Shown piece by piece: positions 31,875 through 51,260 of a stretch of 64,000 nt of DNA. Position numbers and translations under genes: made by a program. Origin of the DNA: Lepidostoma basale (lineage: Eukaryota; Arthropoda; Insecta; Trichoptera; Lepidostomatidae); NCBI GenBank assembly GCA_022606425.2, contig JAHDVF020001375.1, forward strand, positions 62,001-126,000. The letters are read 5' to 3'. The notes under the pieces are model-generated. The model made no database searches, was not told where the DNA came from, and saw only the letters and a list, made by a program, of their open reading frames with translations. The first letter of the stretch is position 1, and every line of letters starts with the position of its first letter.

Positions 31875-34800
31875 CTACAGTGAGGAGTGGTTCTTTTTTA
31901 TTTGCCATCTGCCTTCACTGTTTACGTCACTGTGCACAGCTTTTCCTTCCTTGGTTATTTTTTTAAGATGATGGTTAACATTAAAAGCAGCAGCAGGCCA
32001 TAATCCCTTTGGCGTATCTTTATAGATAATCTCCACCAGCTCCATTTCCGTCATGGGTCTAGATGTACTTGCGAGGACTTCCAAAATTTGTTGTTCTCTT
32101 TTATTTCTGTGAGCAATGTAGTATTCAATTCTTTCTATTGGGTCCTGGAAATTTAATAAAAACGATTTATTGAATGTAAATTTTTAAAAAGTAATAGTAT
32201 TTCATTTGAACTTGGATAAAATATCTTATTTTTAATGTAATTTAAATCACACATACCATTTCATTATTAATATTATTTAATATTTTCCAGCTTATAATTA
32301 GTTTGAACCAAAATCTACCAATTATAAACATATTTCAGTACCAATCGTATTTTCATGTATTAATTTAAAAAGATTTTTACTTTCATAATCGACATAATAA
32401 AAAAAAAATCATGAAATGAGTTGACAATTGGTTAAAATTAAGGTGTGGTTTCTTGGTATATGTATATGGGAACAAATTATTTAATGTTTTTTGTACATTG
32501 ATGTAAAACTATGTATCAAATATTTAATAATGATGAAAACAACTATTTTCTGGAAATTCTATAATATTACATTTTATGGGAATGACATGTTTCACATTTC
32601 TAGGAAAAATGACATTCGCCACTCCAATATAATATTTTATTTTCAATATTAAATATGGTTTACATTAAATGTATGACAATATGATTAATGCTACTTATAT
32701 TAAAATTTTAATTAACAACTTCAACTCTGTTTCACATTAGACAAAAACACTTTTTAGTGAGTTTTAAGTGTACAATGTAAAAGTGTACAAGTAATACAAA
32801 GTTTACGATATACACGTACCGTTTACGGTTTAACACTTAGATTAATATGATGACTGTACCAACATACTAATGAGATATTAATTGAGTTCATATTGATAGT
32901 AAACAAACATGGAATGCTATTAATTAAAATCTATAGTACAGGTATGTATTATTTCAATGTTTAAAAATACTACAGTGCCTATTACATCATTGAAGCAATA
33001 ACAAGAGATCAGACTAATTAACTAACCATCACGCCGTCTCCCCGAAAGGGGTAGGCAGAAAGAATGGACTGCCACACTTTTCTTTCCTGAGATATTTCTC
33101 TCGCTTCCTCAACATTCATACATCGTGTCATGCACGCGCGTCGATTTCTCTGACTCCTCACATGGCCGACATTCAATATTTGATTTATTTGATTCTGCCA
33201 CGTTTTCCTCGATCTTCCTCTATTTCTGGTTCCATTTACATCGTTAACATATAATTTTTTTACCATTCTTTCTTCATTCATTCTTTCCATATGTCCAAAC
33301 CATCTTAATGATCCTTTCATTATTTTGTTCATAACACCATCATTCGCACCGCATTCACTTCTTATATTTTCATTCGACACTCTATCATACACAGAGTATC
33401 CACACATTCGTCTAAGAGATCTCATTTCTACTGCATTTATTCTACTTTCATCCTTCTATTGCCAGTTCCATGCTTCGCTTCCATACATAAGGGTCGGTAG
33501 AAGAACACCATTGTGCACTGCCATTCTAGCTTTTTGGATAGGTTTTTGTTTGCGATGACAACTTTAAGTGCACCATTCACTTTGTTGCCTGCCCCAACCC
33601 TTCTTTCAATATCCCTTTCCACTCGCCCATCTCTTTTTAACATACTACCTAAATACACTAACTCATCTACTTGCTCCAAATTTTCACCATTCACGCTAAT
33701 GTTGCAGAATGTCATGAGATCAGACTATATACTACTATAATATATGATAGTCAGTAATCATACCTCAATGATATTTCCATGGCCCGGATATATGACTTTG
33801 GGTTGTAATTGAAGTATTTGTCCTAAACTTTTCATGTAACTATAGAGATCTTCAAACACGGCAGTTCCTTCTCCAAGGATGCAATCCCCACTAAACAATG
33901 TCGAGTCTTCCTTCAAACCAACCACCACATGATCAGTTGTGTGCCCGGGAGTATGGTGGATCTGCAGCGTGGCTCCCTCAACTTTCATTATCTGTCCATC
34001 ATGGAGCCAGTTCAATTTAATGGATTCTGGAAGTTGATCGTCGGGATCATCATCAGTGCTTCTTTGGTGTTTCCATATTTTACAATCCGCTAAAAATTAT
34101 TAAAATCATATAATTTACTTTCAATACATTATATTTAATTAATTATAAAAACCCTTAAAGTTGAAACCCCGTGTAATCAGAATATCCATTGCAAAGTTGA
34201 ATAAGTAATTCCGTAACATTCATGACGCACCATCCTACCCCATTAATTGCTCACGTCTCATTCTCTCTTCCTTATACATTACACCCCCCATTTTAAATGT
34301 TTATATATTTTTCTATTATTGTTTATTTTGTAACCCTAGTGAAGCTTTGATGGGAGCGAAACCGGTTGGTTCTAAAAAACAAATAAAGTACTGTTAAAGT
34401 AACTAACTAACTAACTAACTATCACGCCGTTTCTCTAGAGGGGTAGGCAGAGAGGATAGATTGGCACATTGTTCTATCCTGGCATAATTCTCGCGCCTCT
34501 TGTTCATTCGCGTGACATGCACGCTCGTCGATTGTTCCTACTTCGAACATGGCAGTAATTGATTAATTTGATCATGCCATGTCTTCCTTGGCCTTCCTCA
34601 ACTTCTTTTCCATTCACACTTCTTCTTTCCGTGTCCTGTCAGGTCTCCCCAACATTGACTATCACCCTTGAGTAGGCCTCCCCATCCTGGGCAGCTCGGA
34701 ACAGCTCCCCCACGGTCCTCAGCCCCGTCCACTCTCGGATGTTCCTCAGCCAGGAAACCCGCCTTCTCCCAACACCTCGTCGACCCTCAATCTTACCCTC

Positions 34801-35724
34801 CAAGATCATACTTTTCGCCTCTCAGAACATGGCCCATTCACACTACTTTAATATATCTTTTTAACCATTCTTCCCTCATCAAAATATATAATATTGCCTT
34901 AAATATTATATATTTTGAATGTCACTTTATTGGTAAAATGTTAAATGTTTATAATTTGGTGATTTTGATTAATTATTTAATTGAATACACCTTTATAGCA
35001 AATAGTAATTTTATTTTTAATGTTTTAATATATATGAAATGTAGATAATAAGATGTTTTGATTTGTAAGTTTTACTGGTTTCTGAATGTTATATGATTAT
35101 TGTAACTGACTTTTTTTGTACCATAATGAGTCATCTTCTTGTGGGAACACAATAAAACTATTTATGTTAATTAATAAATAAAATTTAAATGATTGAATCA
35201 ATCTTTAATTTCATGATTTAAAAATATTTAAGTAAGCATATTTTTAATTAATGATTATTTTCTTACATGGAAGATGCTGAAGAATGTCCTTTACGCCGCC
35301 GATGTGATCGTGGTGCCAATGTGTTATAACGACATGTTCTAGGTCCACTTTTTCATTTTTTATCACGTTTACCAAAGATGAAACAAACTCTGGAACATTT
35401 TCATCTCCAGTATCTAATAAAATTCGCCTGTTGAAATATACAAAATAATAATAAAAAATCCCCAATGAATTGCAATTTCTGTGGTATAGAATCCCATGAC
35501 AAATACGCAAATTTTATGACAAATAAAAACTTGTATTATTACGTTTGAACAAAGAGCATAAACTTAAAACATAAAAAGGTAATAAATTTAATATAAATAA
35601 ACCTCTTTCCGGTTCCGATGATGTAAGTATTTGTCCCTTGAAGCGTCATAGGCCCAGGATTACATCCTAAAATTCTGATAACCCTCGACGAAAGTTTTGA
35701 AATCACAGGAATAACGGCAGCCAT
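31875..35724 (-). CDS. LACTB2: Beta-lactamase-like protein 2 (metallo-beta-lactamase fold endoribonuclease)
   Basis: Four exons give 292 residues (human 288): 35724-35603, 35427-35267, 34089-33764 and 32144-31875, all GT/AG with matching phases. Exon 1 has the family start with [16 protein letters not shown]. Exon 2 has the zinc-binding THWHHDH motif (35304-35324). Exon 3 has TPGHTTDH, the metal-bridging Asp in [10 protein letters not shown], and PGHG (33776-33787). Exon 4 is the winged-helix-like C-terminal domain (REQQIL, then [19 protein letters not shown]). Human LACTB2 is a mitochondrial single-strand-specific endoribonuclease; the same role here is inferred. Exon 3 has a short insert rich in Asp after the zinc-motif domain. 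Intron 3 contains a LINE-A copy with target duplication, and intron 2 contains LINE fragments. Divergent from NDUFV1 and convergent with RNGTT. Confidence 0.96.
33017..33715 (-). mobile_element. LINE family A, 5'-truncated, with 12-bp target duplication
   Basis: The minus strand reads the reverse transcriptase C-terminus ([24 protein letters not shown], then [33 protein letters not shown] and the RGRSRKTW end). It runs to a short GTTA tail at 33017. GAGATCAGACTA occurs at 33005-33016 and 33716-33727 as the target site duplication. One frameshift near 33540 breaks the frame. It is in LACTB2 intron 3. Confidence 0.92.
34399..34625 (-). mobile_element. LINE family A 3' fragment
   Basis: The minus strand is a diverged family A 3' end, with blocks for GTGCATGTCAC and CAATCTATCCTCTCTGCC and the tail GTTAGTTAGTTAGTTAC at 34399. 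In LACTB2 intron 2. Confidence 0.75.
34664..34830 (-). mobile_element. LINE C-terminal fragment, another family
   Basis: The minus strand reads [20 protein letters not shown], then [20 protein letters not shown], the C-terminus of a common insect LINE. It abuts the LINE-A fragment, suggesting nested or tandem insertion in LACTB2 intron 2. Confidence 0.7.
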
Positions 35725-36019
35725 TGTATTAGATGAAAACTGTTTAACTACACTAAAGAATTCTATTATTACGAAATTTATATCAATAAAAAGGTTGTTA
35801 TTTCGAATGTAAAAAAAGTATGTGCAATAACGACTATAACTCTCATAAACTGATAAGAGTTGACAGTTTGTAGCTGATAAGTATTTGACAGTAAATAAAT
35901 GGTATTGCTACTACACAAAAAAAATGTAGATTTTGTTTTTTTTCATAATATTTATATTATTTAATATTTAAAAATTATCTTATTTAATGATCAAATTACA
36001 TTAAAATAACTTTTCTTCA
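35725..36019. other. LACTB2 upstream region
   Basis: AT-rich sequence just upstream of the LACTB2 start, presumably with its promoter. No recognisable core element. Confidence 0.4.
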
Positions 36020-36900
36020 CTAACTAACTAACCATCACGCCGTCTCCCCTAAGGGGTAGGCAGAAAGAATGGACTGCCACACCTTTCTTTCCTGACATAT
36101 TTCTCTCGCTTCCTCAACATTCATACATCGTGTCATGCACGCGCGTCGATTTCTCTGACTCCTCACATGGCCGACATTCAATATTTGATTTATTTGATCG
36201 TGCCACGTTTTCCTTGGTCTTCCTCTATTTCTGGTACCATTTACATCATTAACATTTTATTTTTTTACCAATCTTTCTTCATTCATTCTTTCCATATGTC
36301 CAAACCATCTTAATGATCCTTTCATTATTTTGTTCATGACACCATCATTCGCACCGCATTCACTTCTTATATTTTCATTCGACACTCTATCATACACAGA
36401 GTATCCACACATTCGTCTAAGAGATCTCATTTCTACTGCATTTATTCTACTTTCATCCTTCTTTTGCCAGTTCCATGCTTCGCTTCCATACATAAGGGTC
36501 GGTAGAAGAACACCATTGTGCACTGCCATTCTAGCTTTTTTGGATAGGTTTTTGTTTGCGATGACAACTTTAAGTGCACCATTCACTTTGTTGCCTGCCC
36601 CAACCCTTCTTTCAATATCCCTCTCCACTCTCCCATCTCTTGTAAACATACTACCTAAATACACAAACTCAACTACTTGCTCCAAGTTTTCACCATTCAC
36701 GCTAATGTTGCAGACTGTCGTGGTTTCTTCCTTTTCAAAAATCATTACCTTGGACTTATTAACATTCATCATCAGATCATTTCGCATGCATACCTCATAC
36801 ATACAATTCACCAGGACTTGTAGTTCATGCTCGTTGTCAGCAAGTAGGACAGCGTCATCCGCATACAAGATACAGCTTACTGACACTCCGCTCATTTTGG
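36020..36900 (-). mobile_element. LINE family A, longest copy
   Basis: A minus-strand open frame of 212 codons (36895-36257) keeps the reverse transcriptase active-site motif in CILYADDAVLLAD, followed by [38 protein letters not shown] and [12 protein letters not shown], and the RWFGHMER block. A stop in the basic C-terminal region precedes the GTTAGTTAGTTAG tail at 36021. The 5' end breaks off at about 36900, so the polymerase fingers and endonuclease are absent. Confidence 0.92.
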
Positions 36901-36926
36901 CACATTAAGATCATTAAGATTACAAT

Positions 36927-37190
36927 CATTAAGATTACAAACTATGCTGTAAGGTAGCAACAATGGTGTGTTCGCGGCAAGATTCATAACGGACAGGTAG
37001 ATTATCTTTAGTCTAGTCTGGTCTCTTCTAGTAAGTTTGCATCATTAAGTTTTTCTAGTAACATTTGCATCATTAAGATTACAAACTGTGCTGTAAGGTA
37101 GCAACAATGGTGTGTTCGCGACAAGATTCATAACGGACAGGTAGATTATCTTTAGTCTGGTCTGGTCTCTTCTAGTAAGTTTTAGTCGGT
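36927..37190. repeat. Tandem direct duplication, 144-bp period
   Basis: A block beginning CATTAAGATTACAAACT at 36927 recurs at 37071. The shared ~115 bp include GCTGTAAGGTAGCAACAATG, CAAGATTCATAACGGACAGG and GTCTGGTCTCTTCTAGTAAG, with very few differences. It lies immediately beyond the broken 5' end of the LINE-A copy. Confidence 0.85.
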
Positions 37191-37385
37191 AGCAAACGTC
37201 GGTAGACAGTCAGCATCAGAATAGTCCATGTCGGTGGACAGCTAGCAAATTAAGACAATTGTTGAGAGCGGGAAAACGAACTGGCGTAAACATGTGAACG
37301 AGGATTCAGGGGATGGCTGAGCAGGTGTCCACCTCTTCAACATGCCAAAGGTTCACGCTTTACCAGTTTCCTTACAAAGCAGGAT

Positions 37386-37490
37386 ATTACATGACGTATT
37401 ATGGATATTACACGTGACAATAAAATGGCGATAGATTGGCTACCTATCGCATGTCACGAGAATCAATATAATAGCTAAAAATAAAAATTG
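37386..37490 (+). mobile_element. tRNA-derived SINE, 3' part
   Basis: The segment GACAATAAAATGGCGATAGA, TTGGCTACCTATCGCATGTC and ACGAGAATCAATATAATAGC matches the body of the SINE family at 26355 and 39310. The tRNA-like head is missing. Confidence 0.65.
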
Positions 37491-38401
37491 TATACAGTAA
37501 TTGGGTCCAAACGACCTGTTGTGTACATAAAAAAAAAAAAATTACTATCAGCAGCATCAGCTGGTTATCAAAGGCAAAGGAAGAAAGAGGTAAACTTGGT
37601 GCCAAGTAGTCGTGGTCCGCCCATGCAACCTTTTTATGAAGCAGAGTTTTAATATCATGCACTGCCTGACATGGAAGTTAATATATGTACAAGAGCCCAG
37701 TCGCAAGAGTTAGTTGTCTTCGATTCTCGTCATTAAAGTCGGGTTTTAAATACATTAAACGGCTAGTTGGCGCTAGGCAATTGTTCACTAGTTGTATATT
37801 TCATATTATATTTCACTAATTAACAAATGTATTATATTTTTAATATTTATTTCAAAGTATCGATCCCATAAGAATTCGCTAATAACCTGTAGACGAGGTG
37901 GTTGCTAAATTGCAGTATATTAAAATATTGTTAACATTAATAGTCAATGTATAATAATATTCTTCATCAAAACCACTATGATTCATTATATTTGCATCAT
38001 ATGGCGCCCAATGTGGGGATATCTGTATTTAAATATCCACCACACTTTCTCATTCTGATGTATATTTTTCTCTCTCATAAATCTCACATAAGACAAACAA
38101 TTCTTAAAACCACAAAACAACAAACAGGCATGATTATGTTAATATTTAAATTACTTTGATATGTTTAATTTCAGATCGTTGTCATTAAGGCATTTAGAAA
38201 ATAAATTGCGTATAAACTCGTTTAAATGAGAATAATGTTAGAATGCCTACAAGCCACTTATAAAACATTAAAAAAAAAACGAAATATAATACATACATGC
38301 AAACCTAGACTTAAGTAAAGATTTGCCAATATTTTTAGTGGGTATTATTATAATGTTTTTTGGCATCTGGTAACTCTTCGAATAAGAGTCAAAAAATAAA
38401 G
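37491..38401. other. NDUFV1 upstream region
   Basis: AT-rich DNA between the SINE fragment and the NDUFV1 start, expected to contain its promoter. No gene, repeat or core promoter motif recognised. An in-frame TTG at 38360 continues the open frame upstream of the ATG but is not a plausible animal start. Confidence 0.4.
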
Positions 38402-45013
<6,612 letters not shown>

Positions 45014-45363
45014 AAGACTCCTGCGAGATTACTATTGTTGATGTAGACGAGATTTTAGTGACTTCCGACAGATACACCCTATTTGCTAATATTTATTACA
45101 TTTGTAATTTATTTATTTTCAAGCAACAAGTGATATTTGTATAAAACTGAATGCTTCGTTCGAGAATATTTCCTTATTAGAATGTACGTTAAATGCTTCA
45201 TTAAATTTGTTATCAGCTGGATTATTTTAATATTGTAAAATTGTTAATTACTTGCAGATGAACATGAACATTTGTAGCAATGGAAAATTAATCTATGGTC
45301 TTTATTATCATAACACATAAGAATCTGTCAACTTAAGAAGTCTTTCGTATATTATAATTTGTA

Positions 45364-45369
45364 AATAAA
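45364..45369 (+). terminator. NDUFV1 polyadenylation signal
   Basis: AATAAA 351 bases after the NDUFV1 stop, in an AT-rich stretch. No earlier exact AATAAA was noticed downstream of the stop. Confidence 0.55.
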
Positions 45370-46377
45370 TGCTGTTATTTTTATTCCATTTAATCATTTT
45401 ATTGTTTGAATATTCTTTTAAAAACATCTAATATGCGCAATATGGCTGCAGTTGAGAAATATCGATCGATTATCGATTTACAGAATCATGAAGAAGCCAC
45501 ATTAAAAATGAACTTCGTTGTTTTATCAGTTCGGCAATAGGTGGTGTATGCTTGCCGTTTTCATCAACAGATGGTGCTATGCATTATAACTCTATTTTTT
45601 GTAGACAGATGACGCTCTGCATTGATAACATACTGCGAGTGAAATACGTATTGCAAGTGATTGTGAAATTAATAAGTAGTCACCTGTGACCCTCCATAGG
45701 TAGAATGCCCTATTTGCATAGTTGCTTGATTCCACTGAGACGTTTTTAGTGCCACTAAAGAAAAATCAAAGATTATAGTCTAGTTCAGACCGCCCTTTTC
45801 TAACCAGCTATTTTTGTACTATAAACAAGATTCATTATTTTTAATTTAACTTCCAGACAATCTCATTTAAAATATTGTCTATTTACAAACAAAGTTAAAC
45901 TACAAAATGTATTTATTTGAAGTAATTTTAAAATGTTAATGTAAAACTCAAAATTAAATATTGAATACAAATGAAAACATCCGTTAACTAAAAGTTTTAT
46001 TATACATATTTCATAAGGATGAAGCGCTTTTCTCTGTTAGGGCATTATAAAATGTCTTAGCAAGGCGAAACATCTCATTCCCACAAAATATAATAAAATT
46101 TATAGAAAACAGGCATTCCTACTTGTATTAATTAATTAAATAATATAATCAGTTTATGGATAGGACTATTTCAAAAAGTTGTGTAATTGCTTATCTTTAT
46201 TGCAATTTTTCAAGCAGAAGGTGTGGTCAATTGCGAAAGGTTGGGTAAGATGATTATAGTCTTTGGTTGATAATCTAAAAACATGCATAATTATAAACAT
46301 AGTCGTCAGGAAACCAGAAAATGGGAAAGGATAATGTTAAATTGGGACAAAAAAAAGTATAATTCAATTTAAATATG
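45370..46377. other. Intergenic DNA between convergent NDUFV1 and tribbles
   Basis: Contains a diverged foldback hairpin (46000-46120) of the 39673 family and the last recognisable repeat before the transposon-poor right part. No gene recognised. Confidence 0.5.
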
Positions 46378-47952
46378 TTTATTTTCATTGGTTTTTTTAA
46401 ACAATAACTTGTTTGGAATTTGCATTCTCACAAGGAAAATAAGGCTATGTACAACTTATATCTTAACTAGGTAATATACAGAAAATCGGTTAGGAAAAAA
46501 TCAACTTCTTACAGTCGATTCGTTGATACACTGGTAAAAAAAAAACAAATGTAAAGACAGCGAAGTAATTGTAAATAAATTATTGAAGTATATAAAGAAT
46601 CCATGGGCACATACTCAGACACCTGTAAATACGAACAACGCGAGTTGTTCCACTCTTACTAACAATGCATCCATCATAATTATATGACTATTTCTGCATC
46701 AGAATGGCAATAATACAAATATATCCAAAAGACCTACAGTAAATCATTCGGTGGAGATCGAGATACACATTAAATTATAAATATACAAAAGGTACATTTG
46801 CAAACATTAGCGATACCTGATCCATGAAAGCAACTAGTACATAACACTTCATAAATACTTAACGTAGCATAAAAATAACATTTGGAACTCCGAACCTATG
46901 ACTCGTTCGCTCAGTTTATCAGCAGCATCGAGATGGTTTCTATTCTTTACAACAATACATCTGGAAGTCCTTCCATGGTCACTTAGTGAACGTGAATCAG
47001 TCTCACTGTCGAATAAATACCACATTCCAACTATGCTTAAACCTACTATTTACATCGCCTTCTCGTCTGCCTCGCCTTTAACCGTAACTAAATCACAAAT
47101 AATGGTGTAGAACGCGTCTCTCTTCAAATGACACGTTTTGTAAAAAAAAAAACTTCTATACATAGTAAATTTTTGGCCAATTTTCAAAACTCTTTTCGAT
47201 TCAATAACATTTCACTCAAAAGATGGTAGGCACATATTAGTAAATATAACATTGTGTAAAAGATTGTTTTAAAAAAATTAAAAGAACAAAAAAATGTTAA
47301 CTAATTCATGATACAGGAAATTTGTAGACAAATATAATCATTGTAAAAATTTCATGATCTCATTTTGTAGATAAGGCGCTTTTTTTGCAAGCATCTCTGC
47401 ATTATGATTCTAGTAAAGAGTGGCGAAATAATTTGTTTTATTTAATTTATAAAGATGTATGCATTTTCATTTCCATGCATAGAAAAAAAAAAAAAAAAAC
47501 TGCAAGATAGATACAGTTAGAATATAAAAAAAAAATGATTGAAAAATTAATTTCGGAAAATTAAAATAAATTGTGATTATCGAGTGTTGATAACAAAAAA
47601 AAAATTCTTCGCATCCCGCGTTCAAAATTATATAATCCAGTGATCTGAATAAAATAAATCATAAAAAAAAATTCAAAAATATTCAACAACTAGGGTGTCC
47701 TACAGTGGCTTCTTATGGCATGATTTGACTCGACCTTTCGAGTGAATTGTTTTCCGCTATAATGTCGCTGGTGCATCAGTACCCGAACGTTCCAGGGTTT
47801 AGTACAAGAGCCACCGACGAAATTCGTCAACTCGGAACCAGAACTCCGGTCGCGGGCGCCGGGCGGCGGGCGGAACTGCGCCGATTTTCAATTAAACATG
47901 TATCGGTGCTCGGAAGTTTGCTGGGGATGCGCGCCGGTCCAGGCGGCCCGAC
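46378..47952 (-). other. Probable tribbles 3' UTR
   Basis: Repeat-free, AT-rich DNA follows the tribbles stop on the minus strand. AATAAA occurs on that strand at 47437-47442 and 46378-46383, so a UTR of about 0.5 or 1.6 kb is possible. This is inference from position and the absence of other features. Confidence 0.4.
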
Positions 47953-49961
47953 TCAGAGGTCGTAGTCCCTGGGCAGGAAGACCTGCGGCACGCACTGGTC
48001 CGGGGAGCGCGAGCGCGGGGGCTCGGGGCGCTCGGGCTGCGCCAGCCAGGGGTGGCGGAGCACCTCCTCGGCGCCCAGTCGCTCCGACGGGTCTCGCCGT
48101 AGCAGCGACCGGATTAGACACTTGGCCCGCGAGGACAGGCACTCCGGCACCACGAAGAAGCCGCGAGAGATCTTGGCGAACAGGGACGCGTGCTCCGAGT
48201 CATTGAAAGGATACCTGAGAAAACAGAAATATGACCGTAAGTAAAGGTTACAATTGACACATATAACACTCTTCAAACCTAAGTTATATAACACACAACT
48301 CGTAGAACCCGATGATTATCTAATGCAAAAAATTTATTTTAACAATTTATTGTAATTACACAATAAATGATCGTAGTTCACAAACACATTCCCAACTATG
48401 ATAATAGGTACTTATAGGTAAAATATATTTTTTAAATATTTTAATGTTAAACGAGCAGTTTATTAAAATGTCAGTGTACCCCCGCAACCCCGTGTCCCAG
48501 TTATTGAAGCGTACCCACGCTCTTAACAAAAGCAAAATATTAAATCGCCAACGACTATTCCCACAGTAGCGCCCCTCGCACTAAAAAAAACTCGCCGAAG
48601 ATTCATAGTAATTAAGGGAAGGAAATGTAAATTTCATAAACAAAACAACCCTCTTTGTTAAAACAGGTGAAATACAAAACAGAACCCTTCTTCCCGATCG
48701 AACTGATTTGCCGGTTACTACCTGCAGATATATAAATATTCAACACCGCCCCATGCGAGTCCACCAAGAAAACGAAAAAGCGATCGCGGCAGGTGAAACA
48801 TTTTTTTGTACAAAAGATATCGCGGTGCATTTTTCGACATTCGCCCTTCGCCCGCGCGGGGAGCGAGGTGCGCGGAGAGGGGATAATGAGGGAGAGAAGC
48901 TAACGTCTTCCGCACATGTCGTGCCGCGCTGGGGCCCGGGGCGCGCCGCTCGCGAGGCAGGTGCCGCCGAGAAAGGGTGGCGATGATTCCTGACATCCAG
49001 GTCTCCAACGTCTTGCCCGCATGCCCTTTGGAGCGTAACGGACGAAGCAGGTGAATCAATTGGTGTTTTAATGTAATTTATAATGATTTTCTTTTTCATT
49101 AGTCTGTCCGCGATAAAGATCGGGTGAGCGGCGGAAGTGGTCCCGAGACCGGATCTTCCGACACTAATAAAGGAGAACTCGATAGCAGGTGTTCCCGAAT
49201 ATCGGGTACCAAACATGTATACTGCGCGAGTATTTTATACATTAAAATATTTTTATTTATCAAATCGACTGCAGGCAGACTGATGCAAAGAGAATTCGCC
49301 ATTAAGGTACTCTTTGCGAAGCAAAAAAACAAAACTTGACAGCCGATGACGAATGAGTCCGAAAAATGGTGAACAAGTATCGCGAACGTTTAATAAGAGC
49401 ATTTATTTTAATGACGCTCGCTGCACACCGCACGCGCCACGTGCATCTCCCGAGAGTAGTCGTTCAAAATTATTGAGTTCATCTCACAAAAAGAACAACA
49501 AACAAAAGGGTCAGAAAAGGCCGTAATTGAGTTACATTCCGATGCACAAGGTGTCCTGAGCGGATGATATATATTTAATACATTATTTATTCGTTACATA
49601 ACTAATCATCGGAAATATCATTAGAAATGGTGTTACATATTTCATAATTTATTACTTATCGTGTTCATTTATGTAGAAATACGTTATAATGATATTATTA
49701 CTAATAACAGCGCAATTACTTTAAAAAGAGTTTCGAAATATTTAGCGAAATACAATGTATGACACTCACCTTCCGACGAGCATGGTGTATAGTATGACTC
49801 CAAGTGACCACATGTCGGCAGCCTTCCCGGAGTAGGTTCGGTGCGCGCGCAGGATTTCAGGAGACACGTAGGCAGGGCAGCCTCTCTTGTCCTGCAGCAG
49901 ATCGTCAGATGACTTCTCCAGTACGACAGCATCCTCCAATGACTCCAGCTTTAAGGTAGAT
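47953..49961 (-). CDS. trbl: Tribbles pseudokinase, last two coding exons (5' part outside the window)
   Basis: Exons 49961-49770 (192 nt) and 48214-47953 (stop TGA) join in frame and give the last ~150 residues. The first begins in the pseudokinase at [12 protein letters not shown], where SLE replaces the metal-binding DFG of true kinases (49931-49948 region). It continues with the activation-segment replacement [10 protein letters not shown] and [20 protein letters not shown]. The second gives [28 protein letters not shown] and VLRHPWL, then a C-tail with DQCVPQ (47983-48000). Tribbles proteins are scaffolds that bring substrates such as C/EBP to the ubiquitin ligase COP1. The C-tail core DQxVP is the COP1-binding site, here with Gln where the consensus has Asp or Glu. 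The acceptor at 49962 lacks an upstream partner in the window, so a long intron follows. Both exons are GC-rich relative to the rest. Confidence 0.95.
48215..49769 (-). other. Tribbles intron between the last two exons
   Basis: The 1,555-bp intron has donor GTGAGT at 49769 and acceptor AG at 48215-48216. It contains a GC-rich, CpG-rich block (about 48830-48980). No transposon or coding exon recognised; open frames in the GC block overlap on both strands and resemble nothing. Confidence 0.8.
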
Positions 49962-51207
49962 CTGTCGACAAAGAAATGCCCCGTTAATTTTATCGCAATT
50001 TATTTTTTAAAGGCGCCATTTCGCAATGGCTGACAAGTAATCTATTCCAGATATCGATAAAATCGTACAAATTCCTCCGTGTGGCGGGTGACGTGAAAAT
50101 GTATACAATAAAAAAGCACTTGAAACGAATTACTATAATAATCTGTGAAATTGTGAACAAAGCTAATTATAGAATTTTTAAGACAATAATTCACAGAATC
50201 TCAAATTGTATTCTCCATCAGATGACGTGGGTTGGCCGATAGGCAGTCGAGATAGTGTCAGAACATTATCGTAGGTACAAAACAATACGACACAAAGAGG
50301 CATTAGCAAATAATGTAACCCGTATTTGCAATAGCATTCGCTAGTTTTAGCTCGGAGCCACAGTAGTTTCGAAACGGACCAACACCAGGCAGGTGGGTGT
50401 GTCTCTTGTTGCGGCAGGCCGGCATCGGCATCGGCATGGGGCTGCCTTTATTTTCGTACAATCATACACAATATGAATGATAAAATGAGAGCATGACACT
50501 TTCCGTGTTTCCTCAACCTTTCACCATAAACCAGCTAGAGCTTAATGTTACAAAGTGTTTCAATTTCAAATAAAAAATAATCGGTTTCGAATGAAATCAG
50601 TTTCAAAAATGTGATTCCGAAATATTTTCGCCAGGAAATGAACACGAAACAATGCTTCGATATCGAGTATATTGAAAAGCATTTTCTTACAATGGATTGT
50701 TTCAGACAGCCACTTCGCCACCACCGTGTTTGGCAATAATGTGTTCTGTAGAAATTATGTTAATTGTTACAGAGGTTGGTACGTACATAATTACATTGTG
50801 AGTTCACTTTGAAAACATCTTAAAAACCCGTATCAAAAGTACACACTGAATACAAGTAATAATAATGTACAATGTACATATTGTACAATTGCGACAATGA
50901 AAAGTAATCCGACGAGGACACAGTTAAATGGCGAAATTACACCGAATACTTCGGTCGAGAAGCATTGAATTACAAAATTGATATTGAGAGACTTTCGGTA
51001 TCTTTACCGAGTATCTGAAGCAATATCCATGTCAAAAATGTATCAAGATAGCTCTCGAAAGGTGATCCAGTTTTGAAACAGAACTTAATATGACCCATGA
51101 GCAACGTGGTTGCACACACTTAGCGCAAATGCACCTGACGCAATCGGCGGGCAAACGTGTTGTTATAACACAAAGCGATGCAACAGTTGGGCGGTGAGTA
51201 ATATCGA

Positions 51208-51260
51208 CCCTGCTCCCTGCTCCCTGCTCTCTACTCCCTACTCCCTGCTTACCCGTTGCT
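51208..51260. repeat. CTCCCTG-type simple tandem repeat
   Basis: Short imperfect repeats of CTGCTCCCTG / CTACTCCCTA, about 7-14 bp period, inside the long tribbles intron. Confidence 0.7.

Noticed and set aside
36330..36908. 192-codon plus-strand open frame
   Set aside because: It is antisense to the LINE-A reverse transcriptase frame, whose YADD and YGSEAWNW motifs are on the minus strand.
38360..38401. Upstream extension of NDUFV1
   Set aside because: The frame is open but begins with TTG; the first ATG is 38402, which gives a normal mitochondrial targeting N-terminus.
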